This document shows, in pieces, positions 38,103-45,897 of a stretch of 64,000 nt of DNA. The stretch covers positions 62,001-126,000 of the forward strand of contig NZ_NKTX01000005.1 of the NCBI RefSeq assembly GCF_003207815.1, given 5' to 3'. This DNA comes from Komagataeibacter oboediens. GTDB lineage: Bacteria; Pseudomonadota; Alphaproteobacteria; Acetobacterales; Acetobacteraceae. Every line of letters starts with the position of its first letter. The first letter of the stretch is position 1. The translations under genes were made by a program, and so were the position numbers. The notes below the pieces were generated by a model. It was not told where the DNA came from. It made no database searches and saw only the letters and a program-made list of their open reading frames with translations.

Positions 38103-39134
38103 TTATCCGCCCGTGACACTCATGTGCCGTGTGACCCGGGCGGGATCATCGGCATTGCGGCCGATCAGGAAATCATGCCCGCGCGGCTTGCGCAGGATGG
38201 CGGCGCGGACGTGATCCATCATGTCCACGTCATCCGCCCCGGCGCGGAGCGGCGCGCGCAGGTCGGTCGAGCCCTCATGCCCGAGGCAGGTATACAGCCG
38301 CCCCGTGCAGGACAGGCGGACACGGTTGCAGCTTTCGCAGAAATTGTGGGTCATGGGCGTGATGAAGCCGATCCTGCGCCCCGTTTCGGCAATGCGGGCA
38401 TACCGTGCGGGGCCGCCGGTGCGGTAGGACAGCGGTTCCAGCGTCCAGCGCTGCTGCAGGTCGCGACGCACATCTGACAAAGGCAGGTAATGGTCGGTCC
38501 GGTCCTCGCCCGTCTCGCCCATGGGCATGGTTTCGATCAGGCACAGATCCGCGCCGATTTCGCCACACCATGCAATCAGGGTGTCAAATTCATCCGCGTT
38601 TATCCCCGCCATGGCCACGGTATTGATGCGGATATCCAGTCCCGCCTCCCGTGCGGCGCGAATACCGTCCAGCGTACGGGCAAGGTTGCCGCGTCGGGTA
38701 ATGCGCGCGAACCGGTCGGGATCAAGGGAATCCAGGCTGACATTGACCCGCCGCACGCCGCATGCGCGCAGCCCGTCGGCAAATCCGGCCAGGCGGCTGG
38801 CATTTGTGGTCAGGGTCAGTTCATCCAGCCCCGCCTGCCCGTCCGGCCGGCCCAGCCATCCACCCATTTCACGGAAAAAACCCATGACATCGCGCCGCAC
38901 CAGCGGCTCGCCCCCCGTCACGCGCAGCCTGCGCACGCCGTGCCGGATGAAGGATGCGCACAGCCGGGCCAGTTCATCCAGCGACAGGATCTCGGCCTTT
39001 GGCAGGAATGTCATGTCTTCGGACATGCAGTAGATGCAGCGCATGTCGCACCGGTCCGTGACCGATACGCGCAGGTAGGTCAGCAGGCGACCGTAGGAAT
39101 CAGGTAACGGGGCAGCCAGCAATGCGGGATTCAT
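38103..39134 (-). CDS. moaA: GTP 3',8-cyclase MoaA
   Basis: This radical-SAM enzyme makes the first molybdenum cofactor intermediate from GTP. The 343-residue product has the N-terminal [4Fe-4S] site C29, C33, C36 (TDRCDMRCIYC). The C-terminal second-cluster cysteines are NFCESCNRVRLSC plus a later Cys in YTCLG. It ends in Gly-Gly, the tail needed for MoaA activity. It is preceded 12 bp upstream by a DUF3553 gene on the same strand. MoeA lies about 20 kb away; other moa/mob genes are not in the window. The likely client here is the aldehyde dehydrogenase. Confidence 0.97.
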   Translation of the reverse strand: MNPALLAAPLPDSYGRLLTYLRVSVTDRCDMRCIYCMSEDMTFLPKAEILSLDELARLCASFIRHGVRRLRVTGGEPLVRRDVMGFFREMGGWLGRPDGQAGLDELTLTTNASRLAGFADGLRACGVRRVNVSLDSLDPDRFARITRRGNLARTLDGIRAAREAGLDIRINTVAMAGINADEFDTLIAWCGEIGADLCLIETMPMGETGEDRTDHYLPLSDVRRDLQQRWTLEPLSYRTGGPARYARIAETGRRIGFITPMTHNFCESCNRVRLSCTGRLYTCLGHEGSTDLRAPLRAGADDVDMMDHVRAAILRKPRGHDFLIGRNADDPARVTRHMSVTGG

Positions 39135-39145
39135 GCAGCCCTCCC

Positions 39146-39328
39146 TTACGATAGCACGGTCAGTTGCACGACCGTGGCATCAACCAAAATCTTGCCGGCA
39201 TGGGGAAACATGACCGTTACCCGGTGCCCGATGGCGGACTGCACCTGCCCTTCGCCCCATTCCGGGTGATCGGGGTGGCTTACGAGTTGCCCCGGCACAA
39301 GAAATGAACGGAAGGAAGGGGTGGCCAT
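39146..39328 (-). CDS. DUF3553 small protein
   Basis: This 60-residue protein has the conserved core FLVPGQLVSHPDHPEWGEGQVQSAIGHRVTVMFPHAGKILVD, an SH3-like beta fold similar to the UvrD/CarD-type tudor domain. DUF3553 proteins are common in Alphaproteobacteria and lack an assigned role. The ATG at 39328 gives the usual length; in-frame ATGs at 39352 and 39367 would add 8-13 residues. It lies 12 bp before moaA and is probably co-transcribed with it. Confidence 0.82.
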   Translation of the reverse strand: MATPSFRSFLVPGQLVSHPDHPEWGEGQVQSAIGHRVTVMFPHAGKILVDATVVQLTVLS

Positions 39329-39497
39329 TATATCGCGCGGTTCCTGCATGGGGGTCATGACCGGCATATCGGACCGGTGCGGGTCTTATTAAACCCCATG
39401 GCCCGGCATTCAACAAAAAAACCGCCTGCGCTGGACATACCCAGCCCGGCCACGGAGCATCAAGCGTATAAGACGGACGTTTCTGGTCAGGGCAGTT

Positions 39498-40907
39498 TCA
39501 ATGGGGAGTGGCGTGGTGGGAAAAATCGGGCAGCGTCACGCCAGATCGCGCCAGTTGCGCCGAAAGTGCTGCCGTCAGCCGGTCCAGCGCGGCCTGTGTC
39601 GTTCCTTCCGCCCGTGCGACAAGGGATGCCTGCGTATTGGACGCGCGTAGCAGCCACCAGCCATCCGGCGTGCTGACACGCACGCCATCAATATCGCATA
39701 CAGTGGCGCCAGCCTGTTCCAGCCGGGTGGCGACTTCCGCAATCACGTCGAATTTGCGCATATCGGGACAGGGAAAACGCAGTTCGGGGGTGGAAACGGT
39801 ATGGGGTAATGCACGCCGTACTGCCGATAGCGGACCGTCCAGCCGGGAGACGACATCCAGCAGCCGGAGCGCGGCATATAGCGCGTCGTCAAATCCGTAC
39901 CACCTGTCGGCAAAGAAAATATGCCCCGACATCTCGCCTGCCAGCAATGCGCCGGTTTCGGCCATCCTTGTCTTCATCTGCGAATGGCCGGATTTCCACA
40001 TGCAGGGCTGGCCGCCGCTACGCGTGATTTCATCAAACACCACCTGACTGGTCTTGATGTCGGCAATGATGGTTGCACCGGGGTGGTCACGCAGCATGTC
40101 GCGTGCGAGGATCATCAGAAGCTGGTCCGCCAACAGGATTTCGCCCGTATCGTCCACCACGCCCAGACGGTCCGCATCCCCGTCAAAGGCAATGCCAAGG
40201 TCGGCCCTGTCCTGACGGACGGCCGCAATCATCTGCTGCAGGTTTGCGGGGATGGTCGGGTCAGGATGATGGGCAGGGAAATGGCCGTCAATCGCGGCAT
40301 TCAGCACGCGGTGGCGTCCCGGCAGGCGCCTTACCAGAAGCGACAGCACATCGCCCGCGGCCCCGTTGCCACAATCCCATATGACATTTAGCGGGCGGGT
40401 ATCGCCCCTACGGTCGCGCAGCAGCCGGTCGATATACGCGCCTTTTACTTCCAGCGTGCGGGTCGTGCCGGGCTTATGTGCCCCGATATTGCCCGTGGCG
40501 GCCATCTGCCCCAGCATCTGGATCTGCGGGCCGAAGAATGGCCTGTTGGCCAGGACGAGCTTGAAACCGTTATGATCAGGCGGGTTATGGCTGCCCGTAA
40601 CCATGATCGCCCCGTCCGCATTTAGCTGGGCAGAGGCAAAATACAGCATGGGTGTGGGACCGCAGCCAATGCGGACCACGTCCATGCCGGACGCCATGGC
40701 CCCCTCCACCAGGGCACGTTCGAGAGAGGGGGACGAGAGGCGTCCGTCATATCCGATGACGACAGTGCTGCCGCCATCACCGGCCACGACGTTACCGAAC
40801 GTGCGGCCGATGGCATAGGCGTCTTCCGGGCCGATCGTCCTGCCGACCGTCCCGCGGATGTCATATTCCCGCAGGCTGGTCGGATCAAAACGGTGCCGGA
40901 AGATCAC
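39498..40907 (-). CDS. Phosphomannomutase/phosphoglucomutase
   Basis: This alpha-D-phosphohexomutase interconverts hexose 6- and 1-phosphates, feeding UDP-glucose or GDP-mannose synthesis. The 469-residue product is of the AlgC/ManB type: LREYDIRGTVG at the N-terminus, the phosphoserine S106 in VTGSHNPPDHNGFK, the metal loop AFDGDADRLGVVD, and the sugar-binding GEMSGHIFF. The C-terminal phosphate-binding loop is RASNTQ; in many relatives it reads RxSNTEP. The ATG overlaps the galU stop by 4 bp, so the pair galU-pgm works as a UDP-glucose module, relevant to cellulose or acetan synthesis in this group. Confidence 0.93.
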   Translation of the reverse strand: MIFRHRFDPTSLREYDIRGTVGRTIGPEDAYAIGRTFGNVVAGDGGSTVVIGYDGRLSSPSLERALVEGAMASGMDVVRIGCGPTPMLYFASAQLNADGAIMVTGSHNPPDHNGFKLVLANRPFFGPQIQMLGQMAATGNIGAHKPGTTRTLEVKGAYIDRLLRDRRGDTRPLNVIWDCGNGAAGDVLSLLVRRLPGRHRVLNAAIDGHFPAHHPDPTIPANLQQMIAAVRQDRADLGIAFDGDADRLGVVDDTGEILLADQLLMILARDMLRDHPGATIIADIKTSQVVFDEITRSGGQPCMWKSGHSQMKTRMAETGALLAGEMSGHIFFADRWYGFDDALYAALRLLDVVSRLDGPLSAVRRALPHTVSTPELRFPCPDMRKFDVIAEVATRLEQAGATVCDIDGVRVSTPDGWWLLRASNTQASLVARAEGTTQAALDRLTAALSAQLARSGVTLPDFSHHATPH

Positions 40908-41773
40908 TTGTATTTCGTAAGGAATTCACGCACGCCCGGCGCCAGTTCTTCACGCTCCAGCGCGAATGCGATCTGCGCTTCCAGGAAGCCGATCTTGCTG
41001 CCGCAGTCGAAACGCTTGCCTTCGTAGCGATAGCCGTGGAACGGCACGTGGCCGATTGTCTTGGCCATGGCATCGGTCAGCTGCACTTCGCCACCGGCAC
41101 CCTTTTCCAGCTTGGCAAGGTGCTTCAGCACGTCGGCGGTCAGCACGTAACGGCCAATGACGGACAGGGTGGACGGTGCGTCCTTCGGGTCGGGCTTTTC
41201 AACCAGGCCCTTGACCTCGACGGTCTTGCCATCATCCTTGCCAACGTCAAGGATACCGTAGCTGCCGGTCTGTTCACGCGGGACTTCGGTCACGGCCAGA
41301 ACGTTGCCGCCGGTCTTGTTGTAGACTTCAACCAGCTGGCCGATGCACGACTTCTTGCTCTGCACCACGTCATCAGGCAGCAGGATGGCGAACGGGTCGT
41401 TGCCAATGAATTCGCGCGCGCACCAGATGGCATGGCCCAGGCCCAGCGGTTCCTGCTGGCGCACGGACAGCATGGAGCCCGGGGTGACGCGGGTGGCTTC
41501 CAGCGCCTTCAGCGCGGAGGCCTTCTTGCGGGCCTTCAGCGTGTCTTCCAGCTCGTAGGAGATATCGAAATAGTCGATCAGGGAATCCTTGCCCCGGCTG
41601 GAAACGAGGCAGAATTCCTCGATCCCTGCTTCGCGTGCTTCATCGATTGCATACTGGATCAGCGGACGGTCGACGACGGTCAGCATTTCCTTGGGCACGC
41701 ACTTGGTTGCGGGCAGAAAGCGCGTTCCAAGACCGGCAACCGGCAATACGGCTTTTTTAAGGGGCTTAATCAC
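40904..41773 (-). CDS. galU: UTP-glucose-1-phosphate uridylyltransferase
   Basis: GalU makes UDP-glucose from UTP and glucose-1-phosphate, the donor for bacterial cellulose and other glycans. The 289-residue product has KAVLPVAGLGTRFLPATKCVPKEMLTVVDRPLIQYAIDEA, the ILLPDDVV metal site and GLVEKPDP. Translation starts at GTG (41773) with GAGGTAA about 8 bp upstream. It is the first gene of the galU-phosphohexomutase pair. A perfect 17-bp palindrome lies 72 bp upstream of the start and may be an operator. Confidence 0.97.
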   Translation of the reverse strand: MIKPLKKAVLPVAGLGTRFLPATKCVPKEMLTVVDRPLIQYAIDEAREAGIEEFCLVSSRGKDSLIDYFDISYELEDTLKARKKASALKALEATRVTPGSMLSVRQQEPLGLGHAIWCAREFIGNDPFAILLPDDVVQSKKSCIGQLVEVYNKTGGNVLAVTEVPREQTGSYGILDVGKDDGKTVEVKGLVEKPDPKDAPSTLSVIGRYVLTADVLKHLAKLEKGAGGEVQLTDAMAKTIGHVPFHGYRYEGKRFDCGSKIGFLEAQIAFALEREELAPGVREFLTKYK

Positions 41774-42216
41774 TAATATTTACCTCAAGATGCATGACAG
41801 AAACAGGCAATACCGACTGATGCCCCGTTTCCATAATGAAAACAGGTAACAGGGTGTTACCAGATGGCAATGATGTAGCGTGCTTTATCAGGACCAAACA
41901 TGATTTAAATCACGATTCCTCCAGCACGCCAGCACCCGCTGCCGATATGACACCTTTTGTAACCATTCGCGCGGCGCGTCAGGTTGCCTGTGGATGTTCA
42001 TACCATCTGAGATAAATACCTGCCGTTTGTGCGGAAATATTGTGACTTTTTTATGACATGAAGCATCCCGCTCCATGCCGCCCCTGCATGCCACATGTGC
42101 GAAACAGGCCAATTTCGGCCGCGGGATACCTGCCGTCCACGGACGCAGGCGCGTGCAGACACCCTACCCCGATGGGGAGATGTGGAGCGTTTCGTCAGTT
42201 TTCAGGAAAATCAGGT
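41774..42216 (-). other. Non-coding region between galU and tRNA-Leu
   Basis: About 440 bp without a convincing gene, AT-rich near galU. It must hold the galU promoter on the minus strand; I cannot assign -35/-10 boxes with confidence. The only clear structure is the palindrome at 41845-41861. Confidence 0.5.
41845..41861. promoter_or_regulatory. Perfect 17-bp palindrome, candidate operator of galU
   Basis: GGTAACA-GGG-TGTTACC is a perfect 7-3-7 inverted repeat, 72 bp upstream of the galU GTG start. Its size and symmetry fit a dimeric repressor or activator site (LacI- or GntR-like spacing). The regulator is unknown. Confidence 0.5.
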
Positions 42217-42302
42217 TGGTGCGGCCAAGAAGACTCGAACTTCCACGGGGTTTCCCCCACAAGCACCTCAAGCTTGCGCGTCTACCATTCCGCCATGGCC
42301 GC
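42217..42302 (-). tRNA. tRNA-Leu (anticodon GAG)
   Basis: On the minus strand the 86-nt sequence forms a class II tRNA: acceptor GCGGCCA/TGGCCGC, D arm GGCGGAATGGTAGACGC, anticodon stem CAAGC/GCTTG with loop TTGAGGT (anticodon GAG, codons CUC/CUU), and a long variable arm (TGGGGGAAACCCCG). The T arm contains TTCGAGT, and CCA is encoded. Confidence 0.97.
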
Positions 42303-42380
42303 AACGTGACAACGATGATCGACTGGGCGATACCGTCATGACGATGAAGGGGCGTATAACCGATGGAGGGCGCGTGGGCA

Positions 42381-43073
42381 ATGACTGAAAACGAGTTTTT
42401 ATGGCATAGGGCGGCAAATCTGGTGCCCTACCCCACCGCGCTTGCGGAAATGGAGGCCCAGGCCCGTGGCATACGCGCCGGCAGCGCACCTGAACGCGTC
42501 TGGCTGCTGGAACATCCCCCCACCTATACCGCCGGGACATCAGCAAAGGATTCGGACCTGTTCAATCCGCGCGGCTATCCTACCTATCCTGCCGGGCGCG
42601 GCGGGCAGTGGACGTATCACGGGCCGGGGCAGCGGGTGGCCTATGCCATGCTGGACCTGACCCGGGCGCACGGCATGGCGCCAGCGCGTGACCTGCGGGC
42701 CTATGTCCATACGCTGGAGGAATGGATCATCCGCACATTGCGCCATTTTGACGTGGTGGGCGAACGCCGCGCGGACCGCATCGGGGTCTGGGTGGTCGAT
42801 CCCGCCACGGGGCGCGAGGAAAAGATCGCGGCCATTGGCGTACGTGTCTCGCGCTGGGTCAGCTGGCATGGAATCGCGATCAACGTCGCCCCAGACCTCA
42901 GCGATTTTGGTGGAATCGTGCCCTGCGGCATTAGCGAATACGGTGTCACCAGCCTGGCGAAGCTGGGCAAGGCTGTCAGTATGGACGAAGTGGACGCGGC
43001 CCTTGCGGCCACGTGGCCCGAATGCTTCGGCCCGATTCCCGGCACGCAGGAGGGCGCCCCACGCGCCGGGTAA
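42381..43073 (+). CDS. lipB: Octanoyl-[ACP]:protein N-octanoyltransferase
   Basis: LipB moves octanoate from ACP to lipoyl domains of 2-oxoacid dehydrogenases and the glycine cleavage H protein, before LipA inserts sulphur. The product of about 230 residues has [15 protein letters not shown], the [18 protein letters not shown] core, [22 protein letters not shown] with the catalytic Lys, and Cys182 in VPCGIS. The start is ATG 42381 or, six residues longer, ATG 42363; neither ribosome binding site is strong. It is divergent from tRNA-Leu and ends 3 bp from the convergent LolA-like gene. Confidence 0.95.
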   Translation: MTENEFLWHRAANLVPYPTALAEMEAQARGIRAGSAPERVWLLEHPPTYTAGTSAKDSDLFNPRGYPTYPAGRGGQWTYHGPGQRVAYAMLDLTRAHGMAPARDLRAYVHTLEEWIIRTLRHFDVVGERRADRIGVWVVDPATGREEKIAAIGVRVSRWVSWHGIAINVAPDLSDFGGIVPCGISEYGVTSLAKLGKAVSMDEVDAALAATWPECFGPIPGTQEGAPRAG

Positions 43074-43076
43074 CGT

Positions 43077-43703
43077 CTAGTTGCTGGCCAACAGGGTAAA
43101 CATTGCGTCAGGCCATGGCTGGCCGCTGACGGTGGTGTCCGTCAGGTCGAGGCGGATGTGCTGGCGTTCCACATCCGTCATCTCGATCACCAGCAGCGAC
43201 AGCCTGCCGCCGATATCGGAAAAGCCAAGCGTCAGAATCCCTTGTGATTCGCTGTCGCGTCGCGCCAGCGAAACCTGCAGGCTGTTCTGCCCATGCTGCA
43301 CCGCTGTTACCGCGATCTGTCCCGACAGGTGCACGGGCTGTTCCAGCAGCAGGCCAAGCGGCTGGTGGCCTAGCGACATGCGGGTGACCGATTCGCGGCG
43401 GTGGTCCACGAACAGAAGGTGCCCACTGGCCGCAACCAGCTTCATTGATCCCGGTGTTTCGTAATCCAGCCGCAGGCGGCCCGGATCGTAATGCATGACC
43501 CCCTGCCCCTTTCCGCCATCGGGCCAGGTCTGCACGAAATTGGCCTGCAGCCCGTTTGATGTATTGAGATAGGCCTCGACCCGCGCGATGTCCGCCTGCT
43601 GGTCGGGTGCCTGCTGGACGGGCGTTCCGGCGCATGCGGCCAGCAGGGTCAGCAGGCCGCCCATCATCAACCGCCGCGTGGCGAAGGGAAAGGCGGGCTT
43701 CAT
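43077..43703 (-). CDS. lolA: LolA-like lipoprotein-carrier domain protein with a lipobox
   Basis: LolA ferries lipoproteins across the periplasm to the outer membrane. The mature part matches LolA: ARVEAYLNTSNGLQANFVQTWPDGGKGQGVMHYDPGRLRLDYETPGSMKLVAASGHLLFVDHRRESVTRM, with the beta half-barrel and the usual length (208 residues). The odd point is the signal peptide, LMMGGLLTLLAAC, with an L-A-A-C24 lipobox, so the protein should be lipidated at Cys24. Classical LolA is soluble; LolB is the lipoprotein. It may therefore do a LolB-like or combined job. It overlaps bolA by 4 bp. Confidence 0.83.
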   Translation of the reverse strand: MKPAFPFATRRLMMGGLLTLLAACAGTPVQQAPDQQADIARVEAYLNTSNGLQANFVQTWPDGGKGQGVMHYDPGRLRLDYETPGSMKLVAASGHLLFVDHRRESVTRMSLGHQPLGLLLEQPVHLSGQIAVTAVQHGQNSLQVSLARRDSESQGILTLGFSDIGGRLSLLVIEMTDVERQHIRLDLTDTTVSGQPWPDAMFTLLASN

Positions 43704-44014
43704 GCCGCGTCCATCCGCGCCTGTTCCTGTGGCGTGCGCAGCACGAGCGACAGGGCATGCATGCCGCCCGCGAACTCGTCCGCCAGCAGGTCATGCACCA
43801 CGCGCGATCGCTGCACCCGGCCCATCTGGTCGAATGCAGGGCTGACAATCAGCACGTTGTAGTGGCTTTCCCCTGCCTGTACGCCATTATCGCGCACGTG
43901 GACGTGATGGGCGTGGCGGGCGCTGTCGTCATGTATGCGCAGTTCCACGGGGGCGAGATGTTCGCGTATGATGCGTTCGATCCGTCCGGCCCGGCCGGTT
44001 GCTTGCTGTTCCAT
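43700..44014 (-). CDS. bolA: BolA family protein
   Basis: BolA proteins act with monothiol glutaredoxins in iron-sulphur trafficking and in stress and morphology control. The product of about 104 residues has RIERIIREHLAPVELRIHDDSARHAHH, the BolA fold with a cluster of histidines, then SHYNVLIVSPAFDQMGRVQRSRVVHDLLADEFAGGMHALSLVLRTP. The ATG at 44014 is favoured by GGAG six bp upstream; ATG 44026 and 44044 are alternatives. It is divergent from the J-domain gene and overlaps the LolA-like gene by 4 bp (ATGA), so both should be translated from one mRNA. Confidence 0.92.
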   Translation of the reverse strand: MEQQATGRAGRIERIIREHLAPVELRIHDDSARHAHHVHVRDNGVQAGESHYNVLIVSPAFDQMGRVQRSRVVHDLLADEFAGGMHALSLVLRTPQEQARMDAA

Positions 44015-44093
44015 TGGCGGCTCCATGATAGCGGGATCATTCATTGCACAGCTTCGCTCTTGCACGAAGCATGAACAGGCGCACATAACGACA

Positions 44094-44723
44094 ATGATGA
44101 AGAGAAGGAACACCCGGCACCGCGCCTTTGACCCCGAACCCGACGCGCCTGATCGCTGCTGTGACATGCATGGCTGCGACCAGCCGGCGGGTTACCGCGC
44201 CCCGCGTTCGCGCGATGCGTTGAACAAGTATTTCTGGTTCTGCCTTCAGCATGTCCGGGAATACAACGCAAACTGGGACTTCTACCGCGGCATGACCCCC
44301 GGCCAGATCGAGGCGCATATCCGTGCCGATGCGTCCTGGAACCGGCCGTCATGGAAACTGGGACAGGGCAACGCCGCCCATGCCTTCAGCGAGGAGGAGG
44401 TGCTTGACCCGCTCGACCTGCTGAAGGGGGCTGCAAAGGCGCGTGCACGAAGCCGCGCGCGCCAGCGGCGCGAAGAAGACAGCCGGGCGGAGGCACCACA
44501 GGCGCTGAAATACCCGCTGGGCGTGCTGGACCTTGGCTGGCCGGTATCCATGGATGAACTCAAGTCCCGGTACAAGGACCTTGCGCGCCGACATCACCCC
44601 GACACCAATGGGGGGGACCGCAAGGCGGAAGAACGGTTCAAGGGCATCAATATCGCCTATGCCACGGTGCGCGCCCATCTTGTCGCCACTGCCGGGCGCG
44701 ATGGCATGGCCCGCAGCGCCTGA
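44094..44723 (+). CDS. J-domain (DnaJ-like) protein with N-terminal Cys motif
   Basis: The 209-residue protein ends in a J domain (about residues 140-205) with the HPD tripeptide at 168-170 (YKDLARRHHPDTNGGD), so it should stimulate an Hsp70 ATPase. The N-terminal part has cysteines and histidines (RCCDMHGCDQPAGYRAPRS ... YFWFCLQHVREYN) that might bind metal, then YRGMTPGQIEAHIRADASWNRPSWKLG. This arrangement recurs in Alphaproteobacteria beside bolA and cobS/cobT, which fits a chaperone role for the cobaltochelatase; that role is inference. Start ATG 44094 or 44097. Confidence 0.88.
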   Translation: MMKRRNTRHRAFDPEPDAPDRCCDMHGCDQPAGYRAPRSRDALNKYFWFCLQHVREYNANWDFYRGMTPGQIEAHIRADASWNRPSWKLGQGNAAHAFSEEEVLDPLDLLKGAAKARARSRARQRREEDSRAEAPQALKYPLGVLDLGWPVSMDELKSRYKDLARRHHPDTNGGDRKAEERFKGINIAYATVRAHLVATAGRDGMARSA

Positions 44724-44853
44724 CGGGCTGCCCACGGAAACCGTGCACTGGCTGATCGTTACATGTCAGCCTATAACTCCATGACCCGATATGCCGCGCC
44801 CTGCGCTGTCATGGCGGGCCAGAACAGATGAAGCGACGGACGAGAAAAAGCAG

Positions 44854-45879
44854 ATGAACGAACCCGCAGACCTGATAACCGCCGCAGCGGACGCCAATGG
44901 CACGCCGCTTCCCGATATTTCGGCCGTGTCCGCACCCGACCTGCAGGTTTCGGCGCGGGACGTGTTCGGTATCGACAGCGACATGAAGGTTCCCGCCTTC
45001 TCGGTCCGGACCGATCATGTGCCCGATATCGACCCGTCCTACAAATTCGACCATGACACCACGCTGGCCATCCTCGCAGGGTTTGCCTTTAACCGCCGCG
45101 TCATGGTTCAGGGTTATCACGGCACGGGCAAGTCGTCCCATATCGAGCAGGTTGCGGCCCGGCTGAACTGGCCCAGCGTGCGCATCAACCTCGACAGCCA
45201 CATCTCGCGTATCGACCTGATCGGCAAGGACGCGATCGTGCTGAAGGATGGCCAGCAGATCACCGAATTCCGCGAAGGTCTGCTGCCGTGGGGCCTGCAG
45301 CACCCCTGCGCGCTGGTGTTTGACGAATACGATGCCGGCCGTCCCGACGTGATGTTCGTGATCCAGCGCGTTCTGGAAATCGAGGGGCACCTGACCCTTC
45401 TGGACCAGAACCGCGTGATCCGTCCCCATCCGTTCTTCCGCCTGTTCGCGACTGCCAATACGGTCGGTCTGGGCGATACCACGGGGCTGTACCATGGCAC
45501 GCAGCAGATCAACCAGGGCCAGATGGACCGCTGGAACATCGTCACCACGCTGAATTACCTGCCCCATGCGCAGGAAACGGCCATCGTGATGGGCAAGATG
45601 GGCATTGATCCCAAAAAGGACGAAGCCGGGCGCAGGCGGGTGGAAAGCATGGTCGCACTGGCGGATCTGACGCGTTCGGGCTTTATCGCGGGGGATATTT
45701 CCACCGTCATGTCACCGCGCACGGTCATAAGCTGGGCCGAGAACTATCGTATCTTCAACGATCTTGCCTTCGCGTTCCGCGTTACTTTCCTCAACAAATG
45801 TGACGAGGCGGAACGCCCGACGGTGGCGGAATATTACCAGCGCTGCTTCAACGCCAGTCCGCTGGCGCCCAGGGGCTGA
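44854..45879 (+). CDS. cobS: Aerobic cobaltochelatase subunit CobS
   Basis: CobS is the AAA+ ATPase of the CobN-CobS-CobT complex that inserts cobalt into hydrogenobyrinic acid diamide during vitamin B12 synthesis. The 341-residue product has [22 protein letters not shown], Walker A GYHGTGKS at about residues 87-94, Walker B ALVFDEYD, and [30 protein letters not shown], all diagnostic. The ATG at 44854 gives the normal length; ATG 44791 adds 21 residues. cobT follows by 18 bp. CobN and other cob genes are not in the window, and no cobalamin riboswitch is visible upstream. Confidence 0.96.
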   Translation: MNEPADLITAAADANGTPLPDISAVSAPDLQVSARDVFGIDSDMKVPAFSVRTDHVPDIDPSYKFDHDTTLAILAGFAFNRRVMVQGYHGTGKSSHIEQVAARLNWPSVRINLDSHISRIDLIGKDAIVLKDGQQITEFREGLLPWGLQHPCALVFDEYDAGRPDVMFVIQRVLEIEGHLTLLDQNRVIRPHPFFRLFATANTVGLGDTTGLYHGTQQINQGQMDRWNIVTTLNYLPHAQETAIVMGKMGIDPKKDEAGRRRVESMVALADLTRSGFIAGDISTVMSPRTVISWAENYRIFNDLAFAFRVTFLNKCDEAERPTVAEYYQRCFNASPLAPRG

Positions 45880-45897
45880 TGACAGGGCAGGCACGGC

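Noticed and set aside
44724-44853. A cobalamin riboswitch before cobS
   Set aside because: No B12-box-like conserved sequence was visible in this short gap.
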